A stretch of DNA of 64,000 nt. Origin: Aspidapion aeneum (taxonomy: Eukaryota; Arthropoda; Insecta; Coleoptera; Brentidae). Under the pieces are notes generated by a model. It did no database searches. It was not told where the DNA came from and saw only the letters and a program-made list of their open reading frames with translations. The stretch covers positions 140,499,369-140,563,368 of the forward strand of contig OY755039.1 of assembly GCA_963576565.1 (NCBI GenBank), in the 5' to 3' direction. This document shows, in pieces, positions 22,511 through 34,400 of this stretch (positions are counted from its first letter, which is position 1; each line of letters starts with the position of its first letter). The translations under genes and the position numbers were made by a program.

Positions 22511-24052
22511 TAAAAATTAAATTTTGATTGCATTAAAATGTTTGCATTGTGTCATATTAAAAATGAAACAATGCAAATATTTTGGCAGTAAATTCAGAAA
22601 ATAAAACTACATTATGTATGTGGGTAGGTATTTATTATAAATAACTTATTTAAAACTTTATTGAAAGAAAATTAATTAATTTTTTATTGTATAATTCAAC
22701 ACACTAAATATGTAATACCAGTATTATAATTAATCTCTCTTAATAATAAACATGTGAGTTCCTTACATATATTAGGGGGCTAGCTCAGTCACAATATATC
22801 ATATTTTATATAACACTTTTGTCCAGAGGTGGTTCGGTTGCTAATTTTAGTACACCATATTTGCCCAGGTAGAATATCCTAGGTCACGTAGTGAGTGCTG
22901 CTCTCTTGATCAGTTACCTACCTTAGCATACACACCAAATTACCCTAAATGATCTATCCCGCTGTTATAATTGGTCTCGTTTTTGAAAATGTGAATTGTG
23001 AACACGAGCCCCACTCTATGTGCATGTCAGTCATGTCTCCTTTGGAGCAGCTGGAAAAACATTACCTGAAACAATATAAAATTGTAATATACAAACAATA
23101 TTCTTTCTTCGGAATGTTATAATTCCTATTTACCAAAAGTGCTAGATAAGCAAACCGAACCCAGCCCAAGGTTTGAAATTTATAACCCACAATCAGAGGA
23201 TAGACATCAGCGTAGCTAAGGGGGGCCTGGCCCCCTCTGTTGGATCTCAGGCTGCCCTTATGTATTGCAGGGGTCCCCTGGATCACTACTATTAAAAAAA
23301 TACAGATACAATATATGTGTATCACAGAAGCATAGACGTAGGCCGCAGCCCCCTTCAGGCTGGCCACGCCGAAGAAATTGGGCTTTTTGTTAAAATAAAC
23401 TTATTATTTTCTCTATGAAATAAACCATGCAAATTTATTTTATAGGTTATGTTATATACTTACTTGAGATTATTAACAAATTCTTGAATTTTTGGCTGGC
23501 CGGTAAAATTTGGTTTCCTAAATACCAAAAATGTTGGTAAAAGCCTTAAAAATTGCAGTAAAAAACGAAAAAATGGAATTCCAGAAAATTCGAGACCGAT
23601 CAGCTGGTTTCTACCGAAAAGATGGGCAGTAGCGGGTTGGGTGAGGATGAGCGGGGGTCTACGGTGGCGCCGCCATCGACTGGTCAGTGAAGCTCGAGTG
23701 ACCAGGCCCTGCAATCAGGGTTGCCAATTACACAAAACTTTTTTCTAACTTGGAACTGTTGGCAATACTGCAAATCCAGTGTTAATTTTTCCGGACTGTT
23801 CAAACCGTCATAGGCCCAGTGGTGTCAACTAATCTCTTGTCCTTTTCCATTTTTTCCCCTTAAAAAGAGATAACAAATGCTTGTTTATTGAGGTTAGATT
23901 TTTGGATTTTTGTTTACAGGATTTTAAGCAAAAAGCTTTTACACATTTTTAAAAATAATTAATTAAATTAAGATCCAATTAGTTTTACATATTTTGAACG
24001 ATTTTCAAAGTATTTAAGTCTGAGTTTGTTTTTATAAAATTCATATGAAATC
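22511..24052. other. Intergenic region ATG12/POFUT1
   Basis: No recognisable gene. A minus-strand open stretch of 84 codons (23460-23714) ends at a good donor-like CTCAA|GTAAGT, so a noncoding or 5'-UTR exon is possible but unsupported. The POFUT1-proximal part carries GGGTTGCCAATTA (about 23719) and CTGTTGGCAATACTG (about 23756), variants of a motif also found upstream of other genes in the window. Confidence 0.4.
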
Positions 24053-25558
24053 ATGCAATATTTAGGTTCTGTAATAACTGCTTTTTTAACCTTTTTGGTG
24101 TTTGTTAGAGCCCTAGATTTAGACCCTTTGGGCTATGTCTTGTACTGCCCCTGCATGGGCAGATTTGGAAACCAAGCTGATCATTTTTTGGGAGCCCTAG
24201 CTTTTGCCAAATCTCTTAACCGTACTCTGGCATTACCTGCTTGGGTAGAATATCGTTATGGAGAAAAGAAGTCTAGACAAGTGCCTTTTGACACATATTT
24301 TAAGGTAGGAAGAAGACTTTAAAAAAACAAAGAAAAAATATTAAGGTTTTTTTGTAACATGGGTGGGTAGTAGATTTGTAGATATTTGTGAAATAAGATG
24401 GTTATTTTAATTCCCATTAGGTAGAGACTTTGCAAAAGTACCACAAAGTCCTGACTATGGAAGATTTTATTGAGAAAATCGCTCCAGTTGAATGGCCCCA
24501 CAACCAGCGCATCTCATTCTGCTATATGGCTAGGGGGAGTACCCCTAGTTGCAATGCCAAAGAAGGAAATCCTTTTGGCCCTTTTTGGGACACTTACAAT
24601 GTTGATTTTGTAAATTCAGAATTTTATGGGCCCTTACATTATGACATACATGATCAGATAGTTGTCAAGAAATGGCTTGAGAAGTATCCAGCTAGTCAAT
24701 GGCCAGTTTTGGCTTTTACAGGAGCTCCTGCTAGTTTTCCAGGTACAAATGTAGTTTTAACAGACTTCTCAAAAGCATTTGACAAGATCAATCACATAAA
24801 TTGAGATCATGAGATTTTTTTAGTTGCTGATGAAAACAGAGTGCTTCAAAAATATCTCCAATGGTCTGAAAACATTGAAACTCAAGCAAATGACTTCATT
24901 AAAATGAAAGTGCCTCTAGGTGCATTTATAGGCATCCATTTAAGAAATGGAATAGATTGGGTCAGGGCTTGCGAACACATTCCACAAAGTCCTAGTTTAT
25001 TTGCCGCACCTCAGTGCCTAGGATACAGGTAATTTATTAATAGTTATTCAGAAAAACTTGTACTAACCTATTTGTTTTAATTTTACAGGAATGAAAAAGG
25101 TTATGCAACTACAGAGATGTGTCTACCAACTAGAGAAACTATAGTACGTCAATTGAAACGAGTCATCAAAGACATAACCAAGACACAAAATGATACTGTC
25201 AAATCTGTTTTTGTCGCTTCAGATCACAGTCACATGATAGAAGAACTACAGGTTGATAACTTTTTTTCCATCAAAACTGCAAAATATTTTTACTAAATAG
25301 AAAAAAATATATATACATATATTGTTTCAGGAGGCCCTTAAAAGACAGAATATTAAAATCTTAAAACTGGACCCTCCAAATCCTCACATAGACCTGGCTA
25401 TTTTGGGCCAAGCAAACCACTTCATTGGAAACTGCATCTCTTCGTTTAGTGCCTTTGTAAAGAGAGAAAGAGATGCCAAAGGATTCAAATCTTCATTTTG
25501 GGCCTTTCCAACTGAGAGAACTGGCAAAAAACAGGGGACAGAGCATGAAGAGCTTTAG
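24053..25558 (+). CDS. O-fut1: GDP-fucose protein O-fucosyltransferase 1 (POFUT1)
   Basis: This is an ER enzyme (GT65 family) that adds O-fucose to folded EGF-like repeats, notably of Notch; the insect protein also assists Notch folding. Five exons join in frame: 24053-24304, 24421-24742, 24824-25028, 25089-25251, 25331-25558 (1170 nt, 389 aa). There is a hydrophobic signal peptide (about residues 1-20), then [15 protein letters not shown] with its donor-binding loop. The catalytic-region arginine lies in [14 protein letters not shown] near residue 232, and the conserved VFVASDH follows. The last four residues HEEL are a KDEL-type ER-retrieval signal. A poly(A) signal is at 25725. Introns are short (59-116 bp), except that intron 2 (81 bp) carries a scrap of reverse-transcriptase sequence. 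Confidence 0.96.
24755..24803 (+). mobile_element. RT-motif fragment inside POFUT1 intron 2
   Basis: In the 81-bp intron, one frame reads [14 protein letters not shown], the signature of the LINE reverse-transcriptase region that precedes the catalytic box (compare DLSKAFDSLDH in the LINE at 1723-2304). About 50 of the 81 intronic bases are accounted for. Neither end of a LINE is present. Confidence 0.6.
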
Positions 25559-25831
25559 GTGAGTGGTACAGGTGTTCTAAAAAAAAAGCCACCTAAGTAT
25601 AACTATGTCAATTTTTTTGTATTGCACCAACTTTTTATTAGTGGCACCAGTATATTGTGAATCTCAAATAAGCAAGTGTGATATTTTTATTTTTTATATG
25701 AAAAGCTGCCTTTTTTTAATTATTAATAAAAAAAATTAATTGAAAATCCATTTTTTTTATTGAGCTCACAGATTTTTTTTAAAGAAATCTGTGGTTGTGC
25801 TGTGTTAAAAGCATACTGTCTATGTAGAAGA

Positions 25832-26770
25832 CAGTGTTGCCGACCCTACGGATTTATCTGTAGATCTACGGATTTTGGATTTCGATCTCCGATATCCGAT
25901 TTTGGATCCAAATCTACAGATTTTTGGCAATTTTACTAAAAAACGACAAACATCGAAACACAACGGCGGCCGCGCCTCATTCCTCCTTATCAGTCCTCAG
26001 TAGGGACATATTGCAATAGTGCCAGGCACAAATTGTGCCGGGCACTATATTGACAGTTTCTCATTATAAGAACAGCTGTGTCCTTTTAAAATTAGGCCTT
26101 TGTGTATTATACGAGCCGGATTTAATAGTGACGCCACTATTAATGAAAAATAAACGACGGGATTTATAAATTCGACTTTGTTATGTCAATTTTGAAAGAT
26201 CAACTGTCATTTTGTAATGCGAAACTGTTAATATATTATCTTTACTTGTTTTCCTACATTTTAATCAAAGGTTTTGCTTGGATCAGTGACCTTATTTTTC
26301 TAGACATCTAGCGGACGGTCGTTGCAACATTATTTAGAACGAATTGTATTACTTCGCGCGTTGTTTGATGGGGAGTCAAACAACGTTTCGCGCCACGAAA
26401 GTTAAACTATGTTTTACGTTATGTATGTTGCACTAGAAAATATTAGTGTTTGCACGTACCTTAACTAAATAAAAAAGGTTAAAAAAGTACGTACTTTTTA
26501 TTTCTTCTAATTATAACGGTTTATCCGTTTAAAAAATTGGCGGCACTGCAAAATAGTTTATTTGGATCCGTTGGAACGAAGCAGTAGGTACCGTACCGTT
26601 CTCGTGCAATTTCGAACTAAAAAAGTTGGGCACACCTGTCACTGTCAAAAAAAGAAAAAAATTAAACCAATATAAACTTTTTAATTGTAGTCTTCTTTGA
26701 ACCGACGGATTTCTACAGATTTTTCGCGTTCACGCTTCGGATTTTTGCTTTCCAATAATTGGCAACACTG
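25832..26770. mobile_element. hAT-like MITE with 8-bp target duplication (939 bp)
   Basis: The ends are CAGTGTTGCC and GGCAACACTG, flanked by GTAGAAGA at 25824-25831 and 26771-26778. The 8-bp duplication and the CAGTG start fit the hAT superfamily. Subterminal repeats CTACGGAT/CTACAGATTTTT cluster at both ends and are likely transposase-binding sites. A small internal palindrome (AGTGCCAGGCACAAATTGTG) lies near 26016. No transposase ORF. Confidence 0.88.
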
Positions 26771-26778
26771 GTAGAAGA

Positions 26779-27503
26779 TGAGCCGTGAAAAGCATAGACC
26801 TAATAAATGGGAAAGTTTTTTTGAAATCTATTTTTGTCCATTGGTGGATTTGCAAAACAGTTGGTTGACAGCTGATATATCATCAGATTGCATCATAAAG
26901 CAATCCCCTTGGTGTTCTGTGAAAGCAATCAGTTGTAATAAAAACCCGATTGCATCACGCCCACAAGTGACAAGAGAAGAAAGAGAAATAATCCAACTTT
27001 TTTTCGATTTTGCACCTTGTGTGATGAAGAAGAAATTCTGATAGCTCCCATGAGAAAACCATTTCGAAGTTAGATAGACTTGTAGTTTGCAACAGTTTTC
27101 TTCACATAATCCTCCACCTTAGTGTGTTTCACCTTGGAGAAAATAATTATTTCCTCGTCTGAGTCCTCAGATGAGGGACTACTACCCTTCAATAGCTTTA
27201 GCGCAATTTTGGCCACAGCCCTATTTATTGCAGATATGCTGTTTTTTTAACTCAACTCTCAGTGAAAAAAAGTGAAGTTATGTAGGTACTCCATTAAAGC
27301 CTTCCACCAACTCTGAGACCTGGTGCAAGTAGATGGCATCAGAAAAATATAGTAACTTGATTGATGTATGGTGGATTCCACACATTAATGTATGTAAATC
27401 ATTCCACCGGACAAATTTAAGAACTTGATTGATAGCGTCGGAAACATAGACTGTGCATATACCTTTAAATTTTGACTTTAGTTACGTAATTTTACGTTTT
27501 TTA
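26779..27503 (-). pseudogene. Unassigned stretch, possible PIF/Harbinger transposase remnant
   Basis: On the minus strand at about 27230-27070 a frame contains SSPSSEDSDEEIII followed by VEDYVKKTVANY and a stop. Acidic serine-rich sequence followed by a NYVE-like helix is reminiscent of the N-terminus of Harbinger transposases, but it is short and no DDE part follows. A plus-strand frame (26778-27041) is also open but unrecognised. Before the hAT insertion at 25832-26770, this piece was continuous with the POFUT1 3' flank. Confidence 0.25.
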
Positions 27504-27511
27504 TATTAAAT

Positions 27512-28096
27512 CAGTGTTGCCACCGTCGACCCTGAATCTTCGGTAGAAGGCTTCGAGAAAAATCGGTAGATTTCGGTAGATTTTTTAATCATCTCAGCAA
27601 GCAGTGCCTGAAGATCTATCGATATTTTGGATTGATTTAGTAGGTAAATTGTATTTCTACGATTTGTTTTTACCAACGACATTCAAGATCATTGGTTTTT
27701 ACTGACAAAATACCAAAATTAAGAATTAAATAAAAAAATTAGAAACATAATTAGGTAGATATTATTTAAAAAAAACCTCAGTGTTTCTAATAGCGTGATC
27801 TTTAATGCCGCTTGCGGCTGCCGGCTGAGTATGTCGCAAAATCCAAGAGATGGCGCCATAAATACACTTTTAAAAACAATGGCTTGAAATAAAATTTTTA
27901 TTCTACAAAGGATCTTACATAAAAAGAATATTTTATTTATGGTGTTTTTTTTTAATCGCGATTACGAGGCGTATCAAAAAAAAACAAGTTTATATTGAAA
28001 AAAAAATCGGTAGAAAACTATGGTAATTCGGTATATCGTAAAGTAAAAGGCTAAATCGGTAGATCTACCGAAAAATCGGTAGAGGTTGCAACACTG
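27512..28096. mobile_element. hAT-like MITE, second family member (585 bp)
   Basis: The ends are CAGTGTTGCCACC and GGTTGCAACACTG, flanked by the 8-bp duplication TATTAAAT at 27504-27511 and 28097-28104. ATCGGTAGA repeats cluster next to both ends. It has no ORF. The flanks are themselves a direct repeat of about 45 bp (TTTTGACTTTAGTTACGTA left, TTTTGACTTCAGTTATGTA right). Confidence 0.88.
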
Positions 28097-28104
28097 TATT
28101 AAAT

Positions 28105-28401
28105 TTTGACTTCAGTTATGTACTTTTACGTTTTTTTATTCTCCTGCTTCTTTTATAATTAATATAAATGTTTATAATTTTTGGTTATAGTTATAGGCCT
28201 ATGATCGGAAATCAATCTGAAAAATTTATAAACATTGTTGCCACCGGTTGCTGTTTGGAAAAAAAACTTCCCCAATCTAAAAACCAAACTTTCACATAAC
28301 CTCACTTTTTCTCACTGTTTTTTAATGTTTTTATAATTTTTATCTTTGAAAGTTTAAAGATATTTTGAATATGATTTGACTGTGGATGTTGAGTCTCAAC
28401 A
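28105..28401 (+). promoter_or_regulatory. WDR6 5' flank
   Basis: This is the region between the hAT-like MITE and the WDR6 start codon. ATTGTTGCCACCGGTTGCTG lies about 165 bp upstream of the ATG and resembles the motif upstream of REP, POFUT1 and AP-1mu/BRMS1. There is no clear TATA box. Confidence 0.3.
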
Positions 28402-31400
28402 ATGTGTAACTCAAATAGTAGCAACAACAAAATCATAAGTTTTGAATCAAAACTTATTCGAAGTGAAGTGACTGGAGTGAAGTTTTTTAAAGAATACATT
28501 CTTGCAGGCAAGTAAAAAATATAATATAGAGAGCATTTCAAATAATTACTCTTATTCTTGCTTTTTTAACTGGCATAACAAACTGTGGTGGGTTTTAGGC
28601 CAATTAACCAGAGCAGAGCCCTCTAATCTGCCCTCTCTGATATGATTCTTTGCCACCTTCTTTTTCCCATATTTTTTCTGACATCCTTCTTACTCTTGTT
28701 CCTTCATTATTTTTTTTGTTGTTCTTGTCTTATCCATTCTCTGTACAGTCACCTACTTCTTTAATGTCATATTATTTTTCTAACATTTGTAGAATATAAA
28801 GAAACTGTCCTTTGTTTGGCAATACCACATAATTTCAAATCAGTATTATGATTGTATATATTTGACTACAATAAATGCTATATAATAATGTAATGTAATG
28901 TATATATTACATGTTCTGTTACAGTATCAAAATTAATTAAAAACAAATTCTAATACAGATACCCATCAGGGTGTAGAACTTGTCAAGTATAAATAACCTG
29001 AATTCTAACACAAATCTCATCATAATATATAATGATATAATTAATGATTTCTGTAAGCCGTTTTTAAGGTCTGCTGAAAGTTTGCCTTTCCAGACAACTT
29101 TAAGCAATTTGTAGATATCATTAAAAAAGTGGATGACTGTACATATCCCAACCAACCTAATCTTCTACTTTTAATGAATCACATGATGTTGGTCCACCAC
29201 AAAAACATCGAAAAAAGTTTTGTTCATATTTAGAATTGTCAAAAATAAATATGTTAAACTGTAATTTGGCCAAAAATAAAACATTGAAAAGTAAAATAGA
29301 CAAAAATAATCTACACAATGTAGTATTCTCGATCCATAAAGTTGTTGAAAATAATATAGGGGAAAATAATTTAGATGAAGTGTAATTTCGTCGATTCGCT
29401 AAAATGTTGAAGCGTAAAAGCATCGAAACGTAAAATCATCAAAACGGGGTTGAATCGATTTGCAGAAAGTTCAAATCATAGAAAAATCGAATCATAAAAA
29501 GGCCAAACTGTAAAAAACTCAAAAAAGATATTCAAAAATAAAAGAGAAGAAAGCAATTTAAGTGAAACATATTTTTGTCAATCCGTTAAATTGCTGAAAA
29601 TAATATAGTCGAAAATAATTTAAACGTATCGCAATTTCGTCGATCTGTAAAAATGTCGTTAATAATATAGTCGAAATTTCATCGCGCGAAACGCAATGGA
29701 GAAAAGACGCAAAATCATCGAAACGTGGTTTTGTGGAAACGCAAAAAGATTGAACTGTAGAAAAGTCGAAAATAAAGGTGCGATGTTGCCATATTTAGCA
29801 AAATTAGTTAGGTTTGAATAGGCTCTTAGGTTACGCTAGTATGATGCAACACTACATTTTGGGATTGCTATGGGAGATAGAAAAAAACTGACCCCCCCTT
29901 TGCGATGCCGAAATTTCAAGAGAAGCTTAACGATGAATAGCAAGCCGTTTTTAAGCTACGGAGTGTTTTTAAAAAGCCTACATTTTGGAAGGGGGTCTAT
30001 AACTTTTTTTTCTAGATCTTTTCTTGAAGAATTAACAGATTTAAATGGTTTGTGTCTCTATTAGTTTTTAAGATATTGCATAAAGTTGTGATTTTTCTTA
30101 TGAAATTACCCACTTTTGATTCGATTTTTAAAATCAGCTTAAAATTTCCTTTAAAATGATGTATCACACTCAATAATTTATAGGTACATATTTTTGTTTT
30201 TCTTTTTTATCTTTTGTTTTTATTTTATAATTTAATTTGATGACTGGGTTGAAAACATTTTAAAATAATCAAATTAAAAAATAATTGAAAAAAAAACAAA
30301 AATATCTAAACAAAAAAATTTAATATTGAGTGTGACCCTCGCACATTTCAATGTTCTAAGAGTGTGACATGTCATTCTAAAGGAAATGTTACGCTGATTT
30401 TAAAAATCGAATAAAAAGAGGGTCATTCCATAAGAAAAATTAAAACTTTATGCAATAACTCAAAAACTAAGAATGATATATAAAAACCGTTTACATCTCT
30501 CAATTCTTCAAGAGAAAAATTATAATAAAGCTCTTTACACGAAAACAAAATTTTTATCATTAAAAAAGTTATAAAATGCAGACTTTTCAAAAATAAGCCG
30601 TAGCTTAAAAACAGATTGCTATTTCAAGATGCGGTTTTGACCTTTAGGCTTCTCTTAAAATTTGAGCGTCGCAAAGGGTGGTCAGATTTTTATTATGTCC
30701 CCGAAACCCCCCCAAAAACATTGAATTTGGGACATCCTGTACACTTGGCAACATGGGGAGTTTTTTGCAGCTGCATTGTAGAATCGACGAGTTTCCGATT
30801 CGATCTTTTTACCATACGACATAATTCCGTTTCGATGATTTTGCCTCTTTTCTCCATTACATATCTCGCGTTTAATTCTTTCTTATTTTCGACATTTTTA
30901 CGATTCGATGAAATTACGATTCGTTTATTTCTCTTTTTTTATTTTTCGGTGTTTTTATGATTTTCGACTTTTTTACGGTTTGTTGTTTTGCTATTCGATT
31001 TTTTTATGGTTTGATCATTCTGCGAATCGACTAAAATCCGTTTCGATGCAAATACGTTTCGAGAATTTTACAGATCGACGAAATTATTTTCGACAATTTT
31101 ACTGATCGACAAAACTATGTTTCGTTTAAATTATTTTCGTCTATTCTATTTTCGATTGTTGTAATCTGTTTGCACTGGTCTGGTGTCTATGATTCGCACC
31201 CATATGGTGCTACCGGTCTAATTATTCTAGTGTAGATCTATGGTCTCATTAAAGTGATCCAAACCAAACTGTTCCGCGAATGCGCCGCGGGTGCGCCTCT
31301 CCGCAAACACGCATTGAAATTAAAACTCGACAAGCCGATGCCGTCCCAGGGGATCTGCGAACACACAAAGATGAACCGAAGAAAGCTGGTTTTTGACAAA

Positions 31401-34400
31401 CGGCTTGCAAGCGGCGCGCGCGCAATTTAAAAACACGAAAACAGGGCGAATCCGTGTTTGCGCGCGGAGTGTGAACAGCGCGCGAGCGGCGCACATATGA
31501 CGCGTTCGCGGAGCAGTTTGGTGTATTCGTACTCTTAGAATCCTAGGCATGAGCAGTTTTTGATGAGCGTAAAAGACTTTCTTTCGATTGATTATTCTCG
31601 GGTTTATTTAATCTGTAATATACTTTATTTAGGTTTGCTCCCAAGTATAGAAACTTTCCCACTTGCTCAAAACTATAATCAAGTACCTAAAAATTATGAG
31701 CATATCTCGCGTTGTTTTTTGAGAGGTTAATATATTTAGTTTTTGACTCATTTATTCTCAATCCTCGTTTTTTGGCTTCTATATCAAGAACTGTTACAGT
31801 TTGGATCTTCTGTCTGTACTATGAACTAAATATATAACAACTATTACCTAACCCACCATTAATTTTAGGGATAGGTGGTTTTCTACATGTCTTTGACTTC
31901 CAAACAAGAAAACTTCGGCATAAAGAACAAATTTTTGAAGGCCAAAAAATTTATGACATATTATACAGTCTGAATCAGACAGAATTATTGATCTATGGTG
32001 GTAAAAATATTTGCTTATTGAGAATATATGAGACTGACACAAAACATGAACTCAGAATCAAAGTATTGCACTCAAAAACTATTCAAGATTGGATTATGAC
32101 TGCAAAATTTGTAGAAAATGATACCCATATAGCTATAGTAACTATGCACAACAAAACATCACTATGGAACAAAAACTTTGACATGTTAAAAGAAACTGAA
32201 TGTGATGAAAAATGCATTTTATATAGCGCCCATATCTGTTATAAAAATATTGAAGATTTAGTAGTATTATCTGGAACTGTTTTTAGTGAAATTCTAGTTT
32301 GGAGACCTTTCGTAAATGAAGGAAAAGTTATAACACAATTAAAATCACATAATGGTGTAATATTTTCTATAGATTTTCAAGAAACAAATGGTCTGATATG
32401 TTCCACATCCGATGATAGATCTGCGATTCTTTGGAAAATAAAAAATTGTGATTTTCTTCAAGAAATCAATAAAGATTCTTTAGAAATAACGACTTTAGCA
32501 AAAATGTATGGGCATTTTTCAAGAATTTTTCGATGTAAAATTTTGTCAAATTGCCTAGCAACTACTGGAGAAGATGGTCAAATATTTGTTTGGGGTTTTG
32601 ATGGAAAAATGTTAAAGAAAGTTGAATCCCATCAGCCTGGACCGATTTGGTGTTTGGATTTTGAAAAATCTGTAAATTTGTTGGTTTCTGGGGGATCTGA
32701 TAGTGGAATTTCAACTTTTGCCATTTCTAGTGAGGTTTTGCAACAAAAATTGACTCTTCCAGAACAAGAAACTGCAAAGTTTGTAGGAATTTTAGCCTCG
32801 GGTAACATAATCAGTTTTTCAGAGAATGCAGTCTTATATTTTTATAAACATCATGAAAAAAACTGGCAAGCGATTGCTGTTCTTGACAATTTAAAAAATT
32901 ACACAGTTTTTGAAGTGTCTTTGTGCAAAAACATGGTGGCATTATGCGGTTTTGAGGGTCAAATTTATATTTTCCAAGAAAATTCACAAAGAATACACCT
33001 TTCGTATAAGTACCAATGTTCCGAAACATCAAGAATTTTTTCATTTCATTGGTTAACTTGTAAAATGTTTTTAACATGCCAAAAAAATGGCGAATTAACT
33101 TTATTTTTTATTAACAATGATAAAATTTTAAAAATCGAAAGCTTTGAATTGCCATCTTCGAAAGAAAGATGGTCTACATGTGCCTGTATTACACAAAACG
33201 GTATGTTAGTTGTTGGAAATAGAAAGGGTGACATATTTTTATATAATAAAGGCTGTAAGAAGACACCTGTAGACACTATTAAAAAAGCACATTGTCATTT
33301 GGGTGTGGTAAACCTACACCAAAAAGACAATTTGGTTATTTCACTTGGTAGAAATGGAGTTTTTAAAAAATTTAACATAATCGATAATAAATTAGTTCTT
33401 ATAGAATCAAATAAAACCAAGTATTCATGGTTAGCAAGTATAGAGGACAATTTCTTACTTGCCTTTTCTGGAAACAAATTTGTTTTATCAGATTTTGACT
33501 ACAGAAGGACTTTATTTGAGTTTGACTGTGGAGGTGGACACAGATCTTGGTCTTTTTTTAAGGATACTAAAATATTTTTTGCATTTATAAAAGATAAAGT
33601 TATTAATTTATTAGAAATAAATGAAAAAGATGTTGTTCCACAAGATTTTATACAAGGATTTCATTCAAAAGAAATTAATGCTTTAAAAATAATACCATTT
33701 GAAAACGACCATCATATTTTAATTAGTGGCGGTGAAGATACAACTCTAAGAATAAATTTATTAGAAAATAATCAAGATTTTAAAAATTTACAATGTTTGA
33801 AAGTTCACTTGTCCAGTATTAGAGCGATAGAAACTCACAGGTTAACTAATTCTGATAATAATTGTCAAGAATATTTGATATTTTCTGGTGGAGGTAGAGC
33901 TCAAATTATTGTTTGGCATTTGGTTATTACGAATGCGAACAAAGGACAAATCAAGGTAGTTTGTAGTGAAAAATACAATTTGTATGAAGAAATCAGTCAA
34001 GAACTTCCAGAAATCAGGATTATGGACTTGGTATCTTTGGAAAAAGATGGAAAATTAATTTTATTTTCTGGATGTTCAGACGGAATAATTAAAATTTTTA
34101 CTTTAGGAGAAAACACACAAAATTTTTACGAATTGAATATGATAAATACTTTATTTGATGGTTACATTTGTATCATAAAAATTCAAACTTTCAAAATGTT
34201 GGATAAAGATTTTTTAATATCCATGGCAACTAATGGAAAAATCGTATTTTGGAAAACTATAAATAATTTTACTGATAATATCTCAGTGCCTTTTAAAAAA
34301 CACAAATCAGGAATAAACAGTGTTTGCTGTAAAATTTTAAGTGAATCAGAAGTTCTTATTTTGACTGGTGGAGATGATAACAAGATATCGTTAGATTTGT

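Noticed and set aside
23062..23367. Minus-strand 101-codon frame
   Set aside because: No motif, repeat-like composition, no splice context.
23460..23714. Minus-strand 84-codon open frame next to a donor-like site
   Set aside because: No recognisable domain and no partner exon; kept only as a remark in the intergenic entry.
26778..27041. Plus-strand 87-codon frame after the hAT-like MITE
   Set aside because: Its first ATG is created by the target duplication and no domain is recognisable.
31249..31550. Arginine/alanine-rich minus-strand frames
   Set aside because: They lie within the GC-rich TIR element; composition explains their length.
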